In this document: one piece after another, positions 1 to 11,040 of the stretch | Position numbering within the stretch: position 1 is the first letter of the stretch | How the letters are laid out: each line of letters begins with the position of its first letter | Assembly: GCA_020310875.1 (NCBI GenBank) | Contig: CM035407.1 | Span: 69,487,158-69,551,157, forward strand | Length of the DNA stretch: 64,000 nt | Reading direction: 5' to 3' | From: Ceratopteris richardii | Taxonomy: Eukaryota; Streptophyta; Polypodiopsida; Polypodiales; Pteridaceae | Notes under the pieces: generated by a model | What the model saw: the letters and a program-made list of their open reading frames with translations, nothing else | What the model was told of the DNA's origin: nothing | The model's database searches: none | Translations under genes and position numbers: made by a program

Positions 1-1
1 C

Positions 2-2801
2 AAGTCAGTCCTGACTAGAATTATCACTCTAGAGTGGGTTCCCCAAGACAATAAGAGCATATACCTACTCTTAAACCGAGAGACTGACAAAGCTTTTTGG
101 AGATACAAACCTGATCAGCCTAATGAAGTAGGAATGCTCACAATCTATGAGTTTAAAGATCATGATAGCCAAGGCAAAGTGACTTATTTAGATAATACTT
201 CAGAGAGGATATTTGTGGTCTCAGAGCATGGTGGGTATGCCTACACTTGGAAGGGTGAACTTGTTTTTCCCCAACCAAGGTCAAATGTCTCTTATGGTCC
301 CCAAGGAGCTGGAACATCCCAAGCCCATGGAGCTCAAAGGGACAGGAGTAGAGACAAGCCAGAAGTAAGCTTTGCTAACTCAATAGAAAGAGAACAAACG
401 AGAACGGAGGCTGATAGAATGGAAATTGAAAGACCTAGAGACCCAAGGAATCAAAGAAATGTAGAAGAATTCCCACTACCAAGTCCGAGAGAGCACACAA
501 GGATCTTGAGGCCTACACAACTAGTCAAGTCCATGAAGAATTGCTTTGATGGCACAGGGGACCCGCACGATCATGTGGCAGAGTTTAGGCAAGCCTTGAG
601 AGCTGAGCAAGTTGATGACTTGTTCACACAGTACAATGCCTTTTGACTAACTCTCAAGAACACAGTCCTTACATGGTTTCAACCACTACACGAGAGGTAG
701 TTCAGGAACATAGACCAACTTTTAGAAGCCTTCATCACAAAATTTTTTAAGAGTGGCATACGACACAATAATTCCTCACTGATACATAGCTTCAAGTAGA
801 CACCTCAAGAGACGATTAGAATTGCAGGAAGAAGGTTTAGGCAATACCTAGAGAGATGTCATATTCCAGAGTTACCCACTCCAGCCAAACAAGTGGCTTT
901 ATTCTTAGATGGATTGCTAAGTGCCAAATTGAGATCTTATGTGTACTTGAAGTACCCTAGAACCATAGAAGAGTGTGTATGCATGTGCATCAACATCGAG
1001 GATAACCTAGGGGAAGAATTGGAGCTTTCCAAAATCTACAAAGATTCAGATAGTTTTACTAGTCTCGGTTCAAATCCATCCCATCTATTGAAGAACTTGT
1101 GGAGAAAGTAGCTCAAAAGTTAGGAGTCTCAAGCAAACAAATACCAAGGTTTGCCCTAGTGAAAAGATGTTATAATTGTGGAGGTGACCATATGGCGAAT
1201 GTATGTGCCATTATGGCTCAACCCCAAGTGAACCCTAGTAATCAATATTACAACATAGAACAGAGATACACTAATCACACCACACAAGATTTCCCATACA
1301 ATAAGCAAGCAGTTAGGCAAACTTATCCACAATGATACCCTCAACAAGGAAGATACCAGAATCAGTACCCATCATAGTAGTATGCAAGGCCTCAGCAACC
1401 CTATCAACCACAATATCAGGCCCAACAAACACCTCAACCAGTTTTGGCGTAGCAACCCCCTCCTCCAGCCAATGTGATTCCAGTGAAGTACGCAGCTACA
1501 GAAGAAAATCCGAATAGAGCCATAGTGCCAGTAACACCATTGTTTTTAGAGAGTGACCCAAGTGATCATAGTTTCAACTCTACTCATATTGATAGCCCAC
1601 AGGATTACTATATGCAGTCACCTGAGCATAATGAGTCCTATTATTATGAAGACCCTAGTGACCCTAGTTGGGAGCTAGAGTATGCAAATGCCATGTACGC
1701 AAACCCCAACTCCAGACCTCAACCTAGGCAGATAAGAACCCCATTCCCTAGAGGACTGTGCTACCAATGTCAGGGAGATGACCTCATTCATGATTGACCT
1801 ATGCCTGCACCTACACAAACCCAATCGATGACAATTCAAGGATTCTATCAAGATTGTGGAAAAGAGCATCTCTTGCGAGACTGTCCTAAGAACCCCAACC
1901 ATATGCCAAAAATCACTCCTATCAACATTATTGGGTTAGTGGTAGACTCTACAGGAAGTGTGACTTCCACTACCCCAGTGCAAGTGGTCACTAGAGCTCA
2001 AGCTTTGCAGCAAAACCAAGGGTTAGGGTAGGAAAAGAGTTCTGAGATTAGTGAGACTGAGAGCGTAACTAAGAAGAGGACCAAAGCTTGGAAGGATAGT
2101 TGCGAGAGAATGAGAAGACAATGGTCGAAGAAAATGAGTGAACTTGAGGAAAGCTTGAGAGAAACAAAAGCAAAGATAATTGAACTCACATCTCAAACTC
2201 ACTCTCACATTACTCCACCACCACCATTTCCATCTCCCTCCAATCCATCACCTTCCGACCCACCTCACACAATTCCACCACCCCGTAGAGTAGGATCAAT
2301 CTTAGCAGATCCCACTCCCGAGGACATAGACATGATGCTTAGGGCATATCAGGCAAGAATCTAGGAAGGGCTAAATGTAACAGATCATGAAAAGTGTTAC
2401 CCTATAACCTAGAGCTAGAACGAACAAAACTTTACGCCAAGATGGTGGAGTTGGCTCAAGCCATGTTTGAAGCCAGTCGCCTCTTTAAATGCTCTAGCTC
2501 CACTAGAACACCATTGCATTTTGATGGTTTGTTAGAGAGATTGGAGAGCTTAATTGCAAGATCAGGAAAGGAAGCCATCTCCCAAGGAAGGGACAAGATA
2601 AGTGAAAGAATAAGCATTCCCCCTCAGGAAGCTTATGTGCCTAACTTCGCTGAGCCAAACACCTCCTCTTCTATGATTCTATATTCACCAGAATTACTGA
2701 GAGAGATTCAAGAAGAAAAATGGGCAAATGAAAGTGAGAATCTTCCACCCATTGAACTTGTGGATGAAGTGCACGATCGATTCCCACAAGACCTTCCTTA
2801 A
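2..2801 (+). pseudogene. gag: Gypsy gag polyprotein, decayed (element A)
   Basis: Structural (Gag) protein of a Ty3/Gypsy retrotransposon, broken by stops and frameshifts. The reading frame is already open at base 2, so the N-terminus lies outside the window. It runs to a TGA at 644-646, where the antisense homologue at 42-46 kb has Gly. Further Gag pieces follow at 893-1111, 1099-1335, 1474-1797, 1801-2031, 2110-2364 and 2394-2801. Zinc knuckles are visible: CYNCGGDHMANVC near 1170-1206, a degraded CYQCQGDD near 1760, and a DCGKEHLLRDC motif near 1855-1884. The last piece ends in FPQDLP, matching FPQDIP of the homologue just before its protease region. Protease, RT and integrase are absent and the sequence passes straight into the 3' untranslated region, so this is an internally deleted copy. 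Confidence 0.85.
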
Positions 2802-3078
2802 AGATATGTTTACCATTGGTTTTTGGAAATATCACTCTGAAGTGTTTGCACCAAGGCCAACCCATCTTCTATAGCTCTTTACGTGCGAACAGACTATGTA
2901 TTCAAAGCATTATACAACACCACAACATGACATTCTAGGTGCGATTAATTGGGATGCTCTTCAAAGAGACCTAGCCCGAGGACTAAGGATCAGGGAACAC
3001 GAGCATAATCCAATACTACATCGATCACCTCGTGGAGAAAAGGTCTATCAGAGATGATAGACGCTAGAGAGGGGGGAG
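2802..3078 (+). promoter_or_regulatory. Gypsy 3' untranslated region with hairpin and polypurine tract
   Basis: Non-coding link between the gag remnant and the 3' LTR. A perfect 8-bp hairpin (arms 3043-3050 and 3055-3062, loop GAGA) lies just upstream of a purine run at 3067-3078 that ends in GGGGGGAG. The run directly abuts an LTR beginning TGTTGG, as expected of the polypurine tract that primes plus-strand DNA synthesis. The same hairpin-PPT arrangement recurs near 6100 and 27039. Confidence 0.7.
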
Positions 3079-3634
3079 TGTTGGCATACAAGCATGAAGG
3101 AGCATTCATGCACAATCCGACAACAAGGCCTAATCAATTTTTCCATAAACTATTTACAACTCTAGTAATTTTCATCACTACACAAACATTGTAAATTCCG
3201 TTTTGATAGAATAAATTCCATTTTGTTCAAGCCAAGGAGTCCTCGAGCTTGAGGAGTATTAGAATTAGCTACATACCAATTTTCATAATTTTAAGATTCC
3301 GTTTGAGCCCTCAAATAAGGTCTAGAACCTAATTTTTAACTAGGCTAAACACTAGGTATGGACAAGACCAAAACTAGTCAAAAACCTATAAAAAGAGCTA
3401 GAGAGCTCATTTTTGGGTTAGCTTGTTAGTGATTTGATATCGTATATGAGACTTTTTGAGTAATCCAAAGAACTCCATTGTTCCTCTCTTGGTTCTTGCC
3501 TTGTGTGCATGTGTGTGCATGTTAGTGTGCTTCTCACTCACACACTTGTGTCATCACTTGCTCGAGGTCTTCATACCATCCTCATGTCTTCTCAGATTGA
3601 CATTAAAGGAGGTGCCACTCACCACTGAGCTACA
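3079..3634 (+). repeat. 3' LTR of Gypsy element A
   Basis: Starts TGTTGG after a polypurine tract and ends GAGCTACA. From about 3165 onward it is clearly homologous to 27230-27683, sharing a TTTGTTCAAGC block, a TATA-like CCTATAAAAAGAG (about 3386) and the terminal GAGCTACA. The first about 90 bp differ between the two LTRs, so they belong to related subfamilies. Its right edge directly abuts the RT relic on the opposite strand. Confidence 0.75.
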
Positions 3635-4297
3635 AATGGGATACTTATTCTTTATTGTTGGATTGTTCAACTCCCTATAGCCCATGCACAGCCTCATAGA
3701 ACCATCTTTCTTTTTTACAAGAAGGATGGGTGCACCCAAAGGGGACCCAATTGGCTTAATAAACCCTTTGTCCAGATATTCCTTGATCTATTTCTCAACT
3801 TCCAGATTCTGGACATAGGGGAGTCGGTAGGGGGTTTGGGATTTTGGCTTGATTCCCGGAAGTAGATATATTCTATGATCAATGCTTCCATGAGAGGGTG
3901 GCAAGACATGGGGGAGTTCCTTAGGGAAGACATCTTTAAATTCCTTCATTAATTCATTGAATTTGATAAACACTTCACGTGGAATAAATGACGAGACAAT
4001 TGCATCGATGCTAAGGACCAAAAAAGCTTGGGTCCTAGCTTCAATACTTACAAGTTTCTTTAATTCTATGTGTGAAATCAAAGGGGTGCTTGGAGCATTG
4101 TGTTCGCCCTTGATCTTATACAAACCTCCGTCATGCTGGAATTCCAAAGTGTTTGTATAATAGCATTGGGACAATGAAGGTCCAAGACTCCAAAGCCATT
4201 CTCTCCCTAGAACCAAATCTACACAGTCCATGTTCATAATTTGGAAGTCCAATTTATCTTTATAATCTTGGATTTCCATTTCCAAATTTGAAATCAT
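3635..4297 (-). pseudogene. pol: Gypsy protease C-terminus and RT N-terminus (antisense relic)
   Basis: Read leftwards, the relic has the end of a retropepsin (LVLGREWLWSLGPS; the ILGxDWL-type motif), a linker, and the RT start: PKELPHVLPPSHGSIDH, then a motif typical of RT palm entry, [17 protein letters not shown]...YRELNN. It is cut at 3635, where LTR A begins, mid-way through ...TIKNKYPI. This implies element A inserted into, or was joined to, this RT. Frameshifts occur near 3715-3790. The style resembles chromoviruses. The rest of pol would lie left of the window if element A is an insertion. Confidence 0.75.
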
Positions 4298-5209
4298 GGT
4301 ATCCTAAACACGAGTCCTTGTCCAACAAAAAAGACATACACGAAGTTGCAATCGTATTCGTATGGCTACCCAAAGTAACTCTACCTACATCCTTAGGCTT
4401 CTGGAGTAAGTCCAAAATAGCCTTAAGGTGTCTTTGAATTCCGTCAAAAGATTGACGAAGTTCCGCAACTTCTACCAAGACATTGGACAAACGTCCAAGG
4501 CCCTACTCTACTCTCCACCGCCTACCTTCAAAATCATTCGTCTCAATTAAGGTGGTGTTGATATCCCCTTGCAACATGGTTTCCTCAATGCCTAAATTTA
4601 ATGCGATCATAACTATGTTCGATGTATCAACCACATGACTAGGAATTGAAATTGTGCTCGCCCTTGATCTTATACAAAACTCCGTCATGGTGGAATTCCA
4701 AAGTGTTTGTATAATAGCATTGGGACAATGAAGGTCCAAGACTCCAAAGCCATTCTCTCCCTAGAACCAACTCTACACAGTCCATGTTTATAATTTGGAA
4801 GTCCAATTTATCTTTATAATCTTGGATTTCCATTTCCAAATTTGAAATCATGGTATCCTAAACACGAGTCCTTGTCCAACAAAAAAGACATACACGAAGT
4901 TGCAATCGTATTCGTATGGCTACCCAAAGTAACTCTACCTACATCCTTAGGCTTCTGGAGTAAGTCCAAAATAGCCTTAAGGTGTCTTTGAATTCCGTCA
5001 AAAGATTGACGAAGTTCCGCAACTTCTACCAAGACATTGGACAAACGTCCAAGGCCCTGCTCTACTCTCCACCGCCTACCTTCAAAATCATTCGTCTCAA
5101 TTAAGGTGGTGTTGATATCCCCTCCCAACATGGTTTCCTCAATGCCTAAATTTAATGCGATCATAACTATGTTCGATGTATCAATCACATGACTAGGAAT
5201 TGAAATTGT
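4102..5209 (-). repeat. 554-bp tandem duplication inside antisense Gypsy relic
   Basis: Unit 1 is 4102-4655 and unit 2 is 4656-5209, an exact offset of 554 bp with only scattered substitutions. Each unit contains the protease-end fragment (ELVLGREWLW) plus an upstream coding stretch with LRQSFDGIQRHLKAILDL, which looks like a Gag N-terminal coiled segment fused out of frame to the protease. The fusion implies that most of gag was deleted before the duplication. Confidence 0.75.
4814..5188 (-). pseudogene. Gag-like N-terminal fragment (duplicated copy at 4260-4490)
   Basis: A 124-codon open stretch with an amphipathic segment (VAELRQSFDGIQRHL) similar in feel to the coiled start of chromoviral Gag proteins. 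It runs directly into the protease remnant in another frame, so it is not a working gene. A shorter copy lies at 4260-4490 in the other duplication unit. The Gag assignment rests on position upstream of protease rather than on a recognised motif. Confidence 0.4.
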
Positions 5210-5726
5210 TCATGCAGATGTATGCAATGCATGTGACACTGCTCGTGGACTAGTCATGAATGAAGATGCTGCTAGAATAGGAACTAAAACATACATCGAA
5301 GCACTAATACTACTCTCAATGCAGCATGGCTCGAAGTCCCCTCCATGGCACACAATTCGTTAACAAACTTACTTAGATTCCTAACGTAACTGGTGTGTGT
5401 GATCAAATCAAAGGTACGATGCACAAAATTCACAAGAAAACTTCCCTGATCGGTTCGTGCTTTGAAGTGAACTGGATTCTAGCAGAGAGCGCTAGAATAA
5501 TGACATGGCTTCTGCTTCAGGAATGGATGGACTTCACAATTTCACTTTGGCTTGCTTCATTCTTCTCGAAATCAAATGATGAGACAAAATTTGACTCTGA
5601 ATCAGGTTCGGATCGAGGTGTGTAGCAGAAACCAATGGAGAATTCGGGTTTTAGCTAGCTTCTAAGCTCAGATTATGTAGAGGTTATGTGTGGAAGATAA
5701 TAAGATATGAATGTTGCAGATTCCTG
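5210..5726. other. Unassigned non-coding stretch
   Basis: It could be the 5' leader of the antisense Gypsy relic, but I find no primer-binding site or LTR edge on the minus strand. No coding region is supported. Confidence 0.4.
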
Positions 5727-5800
5727 ATCACAAGTTGCTCTAGTGGTAGAATGTTGCTTCCGACAGCCCAGGTCTCGGGTTTGAACCTGGCATGAGTGAT
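5727..5800 (+). repeat. tRNA-derived SINE-like head 1
   Basis: Contains an A-box-like TTGCTCTAGTGGTAGAAT (5734-5751) and, 26 bp later, a B-box-like GGGTTTGAACC (5777-5787). This is the spacing of an internal RNA polymerase III promoter and resembles tRNA-Gly. It is followed by a T-rich tract (about 5815-5840). It does not fold as a convincing complete tRNA (no matching acceptor arms), so a SINE head or tRNA relic is likelier than a functional tRNA. Confidence 0.4.
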
Positions 5801-5900
5801 GCTTATGAAGTGTCTTTCTTTTTTCTTTCTTTTGTCTGTTGATGGAGCATCGGCAACCTGCTATTATGATTATGAATAGGCAGAGGCTTTTCTATCCCGA

Positions 5901-5970
5901 ATGCTTCTGTCCTATTGGATAAAGTAAAGCTCTGGAGACTAAACGTCTCAGGTTCAAACCTCGCGTGTGA
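5901..5970 (+). repeat. tRNA-derived SINE-like head 2
   Basis: A second A-box/B-box pair: GTCCTATTGGATAAAG (5909-5924), like the start of plant tRNA-Arg, and GGTTCAAACCT (5951-5961). An anticodon-arm-like GAGA/TCTC stem lies between. Acceptor stem halves do not pair well. Two such heads within 250 bp suggest a composite SINE or two insertions. Confidence 0.35.
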
Positions 5971-6099
5971 ACTGCTGTAGGTGATATCTTGCTTTTGGCA
6001 TGATCTGGAAGCTTCTACATCATGCAAAATAAGGATGCTTTAAACTTTTGCTGAATGAAGCCCTAGACCATAAACTTACTTTATTACAAGAAGAAAAGC

Positions 6100-6134
6100 C
6101 TGTCAAGGGATGATAGAGACAAAGAGGGGGAGAG
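6100..6134 (+). promoter_or_regulatory. Hairpin and polypurine tract of a third Gypsy copy
   Basis: Stem 6100-6105 with 6111-6116 (six pairs including one G-T), then a purine run AAAGAGGGGGAGAG (6121-6134) and TGTTGCAG. Layout matches the 3' ends at 3043-3079 and 27039-27076, indicating the 3' end of another member of that family. Confidence 0.5.
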
Positions 6135-6330
6135 TGTTGCAGAGGAAAGAAGCACAAAAAAGCAAGCCCCAAAAATTTTTAATTTATGAGCACACATTTT
6201 CTTCTTCAAGTTTCTATGAAATACATTATGAGCCATGTAAATGTACTAGAGGAGTCCTCTAGATACATAAATCCCAATTGTTGTAACATAATCCTTGTAA
6301 AATAATAGGAATTTAATATTTCTCAATATG
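6135..6330 (+). repeat. Probable Gypsy 3' LTR start, partial
   Basis: Begins TGTTGCAG immediately after a polypurine tract. It contains a palindromic CTAGAGGAGTCCTCTAG at about 6248, echoing the GGAGTCC block in the LTRs at 3.1 and 27.1 kb. The right end is not resolved because an inverted Copia LTR fragment follows. Confidence 0.4.
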
Positions 6331-6475
6331 AATGTACAAAGATAAGTGACCCATTAGGGTTATAGGCATATATACAAGTGGGGGGAAAAACATCCTAAAG
6401 AGGGAAAAAAGTGCCTTGGGAGTCCTAGTGTGTTCACTCACATCACTACCGAAATATATCAACAAATTCCACTTG
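6330..6475 (-). repeat. Inverted fragment of the Copia LTR
   Basis: The reverse complement matches 11041-11185 closely. Shared features include the TATATTT-GGTAGTGATGTG start, the GGCACTTTTTTCCCTCTTTAGGA block, a TTGTATATATGCCTATAACC segment and ATGGGTCACTTAT. It is an orphan LTR end oriented opposite to the Copia element at 11 kb. Confidence 0.7.
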
Positions 6476-9400
6476 AAAGCATCTATATATATTCACAAAA
6501 GATTCTTGGAAGCCTTTCATTTAATTTAGATCTGTCCTATTCAGCAAGATTGTTCAATTGTCTGTTTACTACTCCCATAGACGGTTGGAAACATATATTT
6601 ACATCATGATACATTCACATTTGTGAGAACGAACACATAAGTGCAATTCATTTATGCAAGAATATATATGTAGATACATATGCTTTGTGCTTCCAATGTG
6701 TATTACATTATGCATATTTGCATATATACACACACACACACACATATATATATATATGTGTGTGTGTTATGTTATGTACATATGCACTCATATTGGGGCA
6801 GTTAGTTGGGCCCTTTGCTTCTTGAGATGATGGTGTGGGGCTTCAACCCCTCCCAATGATCGGGCATCCATATGGATTTTAAGATAGTCTTAAAATCAAT
6901 TTGACACTAGTTGCCTTTGGGCGCATCCTATCATCTAATCCCGTTGGTATTATGATCACTTTCACTTGTACTTTTGATTAATTCAAGAATTACAAAGAGG
7001 GTATGCTTCAATTGAAAAATGTTTACAACTTCAAAGCATTTCCACGTTGTGTGAAGAAATTGTCATCCTTATTTGGGTCTATTTCACGTTATTCCATACT
7101 CCATTGTGTATTATCTACCATAGTAGAACAACCTTCCTTCTTCCGAAAGGCTCTAAACTTCAATAACCTCTTGAACTTTCAAACTTCAATAACCTCTTGA
7201 ACTTTAATTGTATTCCCATGTCCTTGAGTGATATTGCAAGAGAGGCTCCTATCCTCCCTACCATGTAGCTCTATTATAATTCTCCATTATTCTCTTCTAA
7301 AGTAGATTGTACACCTTCAGTGCACACTTGCATAGTGGAACCATCACTTTGAAATATTTCCTTGCCCTTAATTCCATGTCCTCAAAAGTGGCATGGGAAG
7401 ATGTAATAGAAGAGACCAAAAGAGTTGGTCTCACTACATGTACATAGTCATCCCCATGCAATGCTCCCTTGTATCCTTCCACTTAAGAAGCCTCTTGGAA
7501 AAACATCTCTGAGAAGTGCCCATTATCCTCCATACACTTATCTTTCCAACTATTACTTATGTTTAATTTATGTTTAATACCTTATGTAGCTTCTTTGGAG
7601 TAATAATGTGAAAGATAAGTGTGACATCTTGAGTTAGCTAATATTTACATACATTCAATTTTTGCAATAGAACAAAGTTCCATAAATAAACAGACTTTAC
7701 ATCCCTCATACCTTGAGTGTACTTACCATTCAAATTCATATAGAAGAAGTTCATTATGGTATTTCATCATTCAAGTTCATATATAAGAAGTTCTTAGTTT
7801 TAAAATGAAGTTCATATATATGAAGTTCTTAGTTTTCCATCCATTTGATGAAATTGGATTAAGTTTCGTGAAAGAGTTTCTTTTGGCACTTTGAAGCAAA
7901 ATCTATTCATTGCATTAGCCTTACTATTTGAGATTAATGATCCATTTTCCAAATCTATCCCTAACCCCTTGAATACTAAAGTGAAAAGCCATTGCTCTAT
8001 CTCCAAACTCTTCAAGTCAACTACTAGAACTCCTAGTTTGGCCGAAGAAAATTATTGGATACAAATATAATAGCTTCTCTATTTGAGATCTTCATGTGGG
8101 ATTCAACCTAGCCATCACGAATAAATGAACTCCCTATTGTCCATAGTAGGATAGTGCCGCTTCTATGTAGGCAATCCAAGAGATAGAATTTCTCTAGACT
8201 ATTCCTTCAAGACTAAGACTCCTTTGATTTCCATAGAGATACATCCCTAACTTCTTCTTGGAGTCTTGGAGTACAATACATATGCTCCCCTCAAGAAAAG
8301 TTATGAGACTAATATGAACTCCATAACTAAAATGGAACTCTGATACACTCTAATAGAGTGGATTTTGATCAATCCCTCTTTTTTATCAATTATGGGATTA
8401 TTGGAGTTATTGGATTTTATATATTCTATTTTTTGAATAATGTTATAGGGGAAAATTGTGACATTGGTCACATTATACTTTTAAAATAGAGTAATTGAAT
8501 GTGTTTTGTGTTTTTTATGAGCAGTTCAAGGGCCATAAAGATATGGACATCTCATTGTGATTCGAGATTATGGGTATAGCTTGTCATCTTTGTTAAACAA
8601 ACCTTTATATTTTAAGGGTTAGCTATTCACCAATTTATTCATATTTTTCACACATGTGCACGTGAATATTTTATTACAATTAGATTTACACACTACCATT
8701 TATGCTAATTTTTGTAAGACCAAAGAATAGTTATTTTCACTTTATTTGTGAAAAAACATATTTTTGGATTAATACAATTCACCAATAAATACATAGGTTT
8801 CAAGATGAATCTGACAAAGGATGTGTGGGGAGATTGTAATGGGTACTATGTAAGTTTTACATCTTTATCTCTATTTTACAAATTTATTTCCCATTACAAT
8901 ATTTCCCTACACATAGGTGCAAATGTCTCTTTGTCACCTCTTTCTCTTTGTTTCTGTAGGTCTATACATGAGCACAATCCTATAAAAGTGGTGTCAAATC
9001 CTGCATGTGTCAGTTAAAATGCATCAATATCACATGTATGCTCATGAATCAGCCCATGGATACATTAAAAATTAGGTAACTCGTTTGATCACCCTATCTG
9101 ACAACCTACAAATTTGTACTTGCTCCTAGTCAACTCTTGATGCTCCATGGCTTGAAACTAAGGCAATGAACAAGGCATAGGCATTGGAATTACCTTGGTC
9201 ATCATTGGACAAGATTTTGGATCATTTGCTCTGTGGCTTCGAGTCTTCATTGGTGTTGTTGGTTAGACACACTAGAAACCTCTTTGAGCAATATAGTGGC
9301 TACATGGAATCCAGTATCCGCTAAGGAGTGATTTGATCCCACCACCAATCTACACAAAGTGAAGTGTTTTATCCACTATACTATTTTTATGTGATGTCCC

Positions 9401-10335
9401 ATTGCTCCTAAAATATACTATTTACTTTTAACCAAATTCGCTCTCTACCTTTTTACATTTCCAAGGCTCACCTTTTTTTTCTAATAATATTTCTCTTGTA
9501 TATTGAACTCACTATTGCCTCTACAAAGTATAGCTTCAAATAACCCAACATACCCCTTGAGCAATAAGATGCCTATAAGAAACTCCAAGATGCCTATAAG
9601 AAATCAAAGAATATGATTAAAAATAAATCCAATAAATGAAAGCACAAGATGAAAGATTTAATCAAGTGGTGAAAGGACTAATTCAACCACAAAAATATGA
9701 AAAAAAAATTCAAGATTTGCATTAAAAGCTTTCACTTTTCAAATTGATAAACACAAAGATGTTCGATTTCTTCCTTCTTGACTATCATAATTTGATCATT
9801 TTTATTTAGATGAATCTTATTCAAATATTGAAAATTTTAATTTTGGAATTATCTATCTTGTGGGTAAAGCACAACTTTGGTGGAATGTTTTGTGACATAG
9901 CATGGATCAACAACATGTTTGTGGTCCAACATGTTTGACCTTCTACTTTTCAGTTAGAAGTTGTGATTCAAATGTTTGCATGAAAACAAATGATATGCAA
10001 TGAATAGATTATTGGAAAAAAGTTTTGTTTTTGGATGCTTAATTTCGTTGCAAGGTTTACATTTCCCATCTTCTCCACAGCATGTTTGTGTCATTACATC
10101 TCTCGACTTCATGCCTTGACATTGGATCATTATAGTTTAGCAGAAGATCATATCACTTTGTCTTTTTGGAGGATGTAGATATGACTTCGGATAGCATTGG
10201 CCAACCTCCTTGATCATTGCTTCCTTGTATTGTATTTTGGTATATTACATTCTTGGGATGTAGATTGAGCAAGATTTTTTTGTTAGATTATGGCATGAAG
10301 CAGTCCTTTGAAGCATTTTTTTGGTATAGAAGACA
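6476..10335. other. AT-rich intergenic stretch, no gene seen
   Basis: Both strands carry frequent stops and only short accidental open frames (the longest is about 89 codons, at 8748-9017, with no recognisable motif). It holds a mixed CA/TA microsatellite at about 6720-6770, a 23-bp direct duplication near 7157-7205 and short AAGTTCATATA repeats near 7735-7830. I see nothing else. Confidence 0.6.
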
Positions 10336-10339
10336 ACAG

Positions 10340-11040
10340 TGCCCCCATTCATTCCTCCACCCTACCCGAATTTGTACCCCTACATCCTAACCTACCATAA
10401 TTCACCCCTCCACTCTATTCAATCCCAATTCGCATCCTTCTACCTCAACCTACCCAAATTTGCCCACCCTCCACTCTATTCAACCCTAATTCTTCCCCCT
10501 CCACTCTATTCAATCTCGTTCAACCATCCTCTACCCCAACCTATGCTAATTTGCCCCCTCCCCTCTATTCAAGCCCAATTTTCCCCCCTACCCCAACCTA
10601 CCCTAATTCACCCCTCCACTCTATTCAAACCCAATTCGCACCCCTCTACCCCAACCTACCCTAATTCACCCCTTTCACTCTATTCTACCCCAATTCAGCT
10701 CACCCCTTCCACCCTAGCCTACCCCAATATGCCCCCATCCACGCTAATCCACCCCAATTTTCCCCCTTCCACCCTTACCTACCCTAATTCTCCCCCACTC
10801 TATTCAAACCCAATTTTTTCCCCTACCCCAACCTACTTTAATTCTCCCCTCCCATCTATTCAACCATGATCCCCCCCCCCCCCCCCCTGCCCCAACCTAC
10901 CCTAATTTCCCCCCCCCCCCCCCACTCTATTCAAAGCTAATTCTCCCCCTTCCACCCTAACCTACCCCAATTTTCACCCCTCCACCCTAACCTATCCTAA
11001 TTCAGCGCTCTTTAACTCAACCTACCCTAATTCGCCCCCT
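10340..11040. repeat. Pyrimidine-rich minisatellite, about 58-bp units
   Basis: Degenerate tandem units built from CCCCAACCTACCCTAATTC and CCCCTCCACTCTATTC modules. Successive CTCTATTC motifs lie at about 10413, 10474, 10504, 10563, 10619 and 10677. The plus strand is almost pure C/T/A. It includes a run of 17 C (10871-10887) and one of 15 C (10909-10923). The long open frame across it (10339-10869) is a by-product of low complexity, not a gene. Confidence 0.85.

Noticed and set aside
3456..3680. 74-codon ORF with a hydrophobic, Cys-rich stretch
   Set aside because: It spans the LTR edge and runs over the antisense RT; chance frame.
5727..5970. Functional tRNA genes
   Set aside because: Internal promoter boxes are recognisable, but the acceptor stems do not pair and the anticodon arms are weak.
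10339..10869. A 176-codon Pro/Ser/Leu-rich open frame
   Set aside because: It lies wholly inside the pyrimidine-rich minisatellite; the repeat simply lacks stop codons in that frame.
10340..11040. Interstitial telomere repeat
   Set aside because: The CCCTAAT words lie in longer degenerate units and never form consecutive CCCTAAA repeats.
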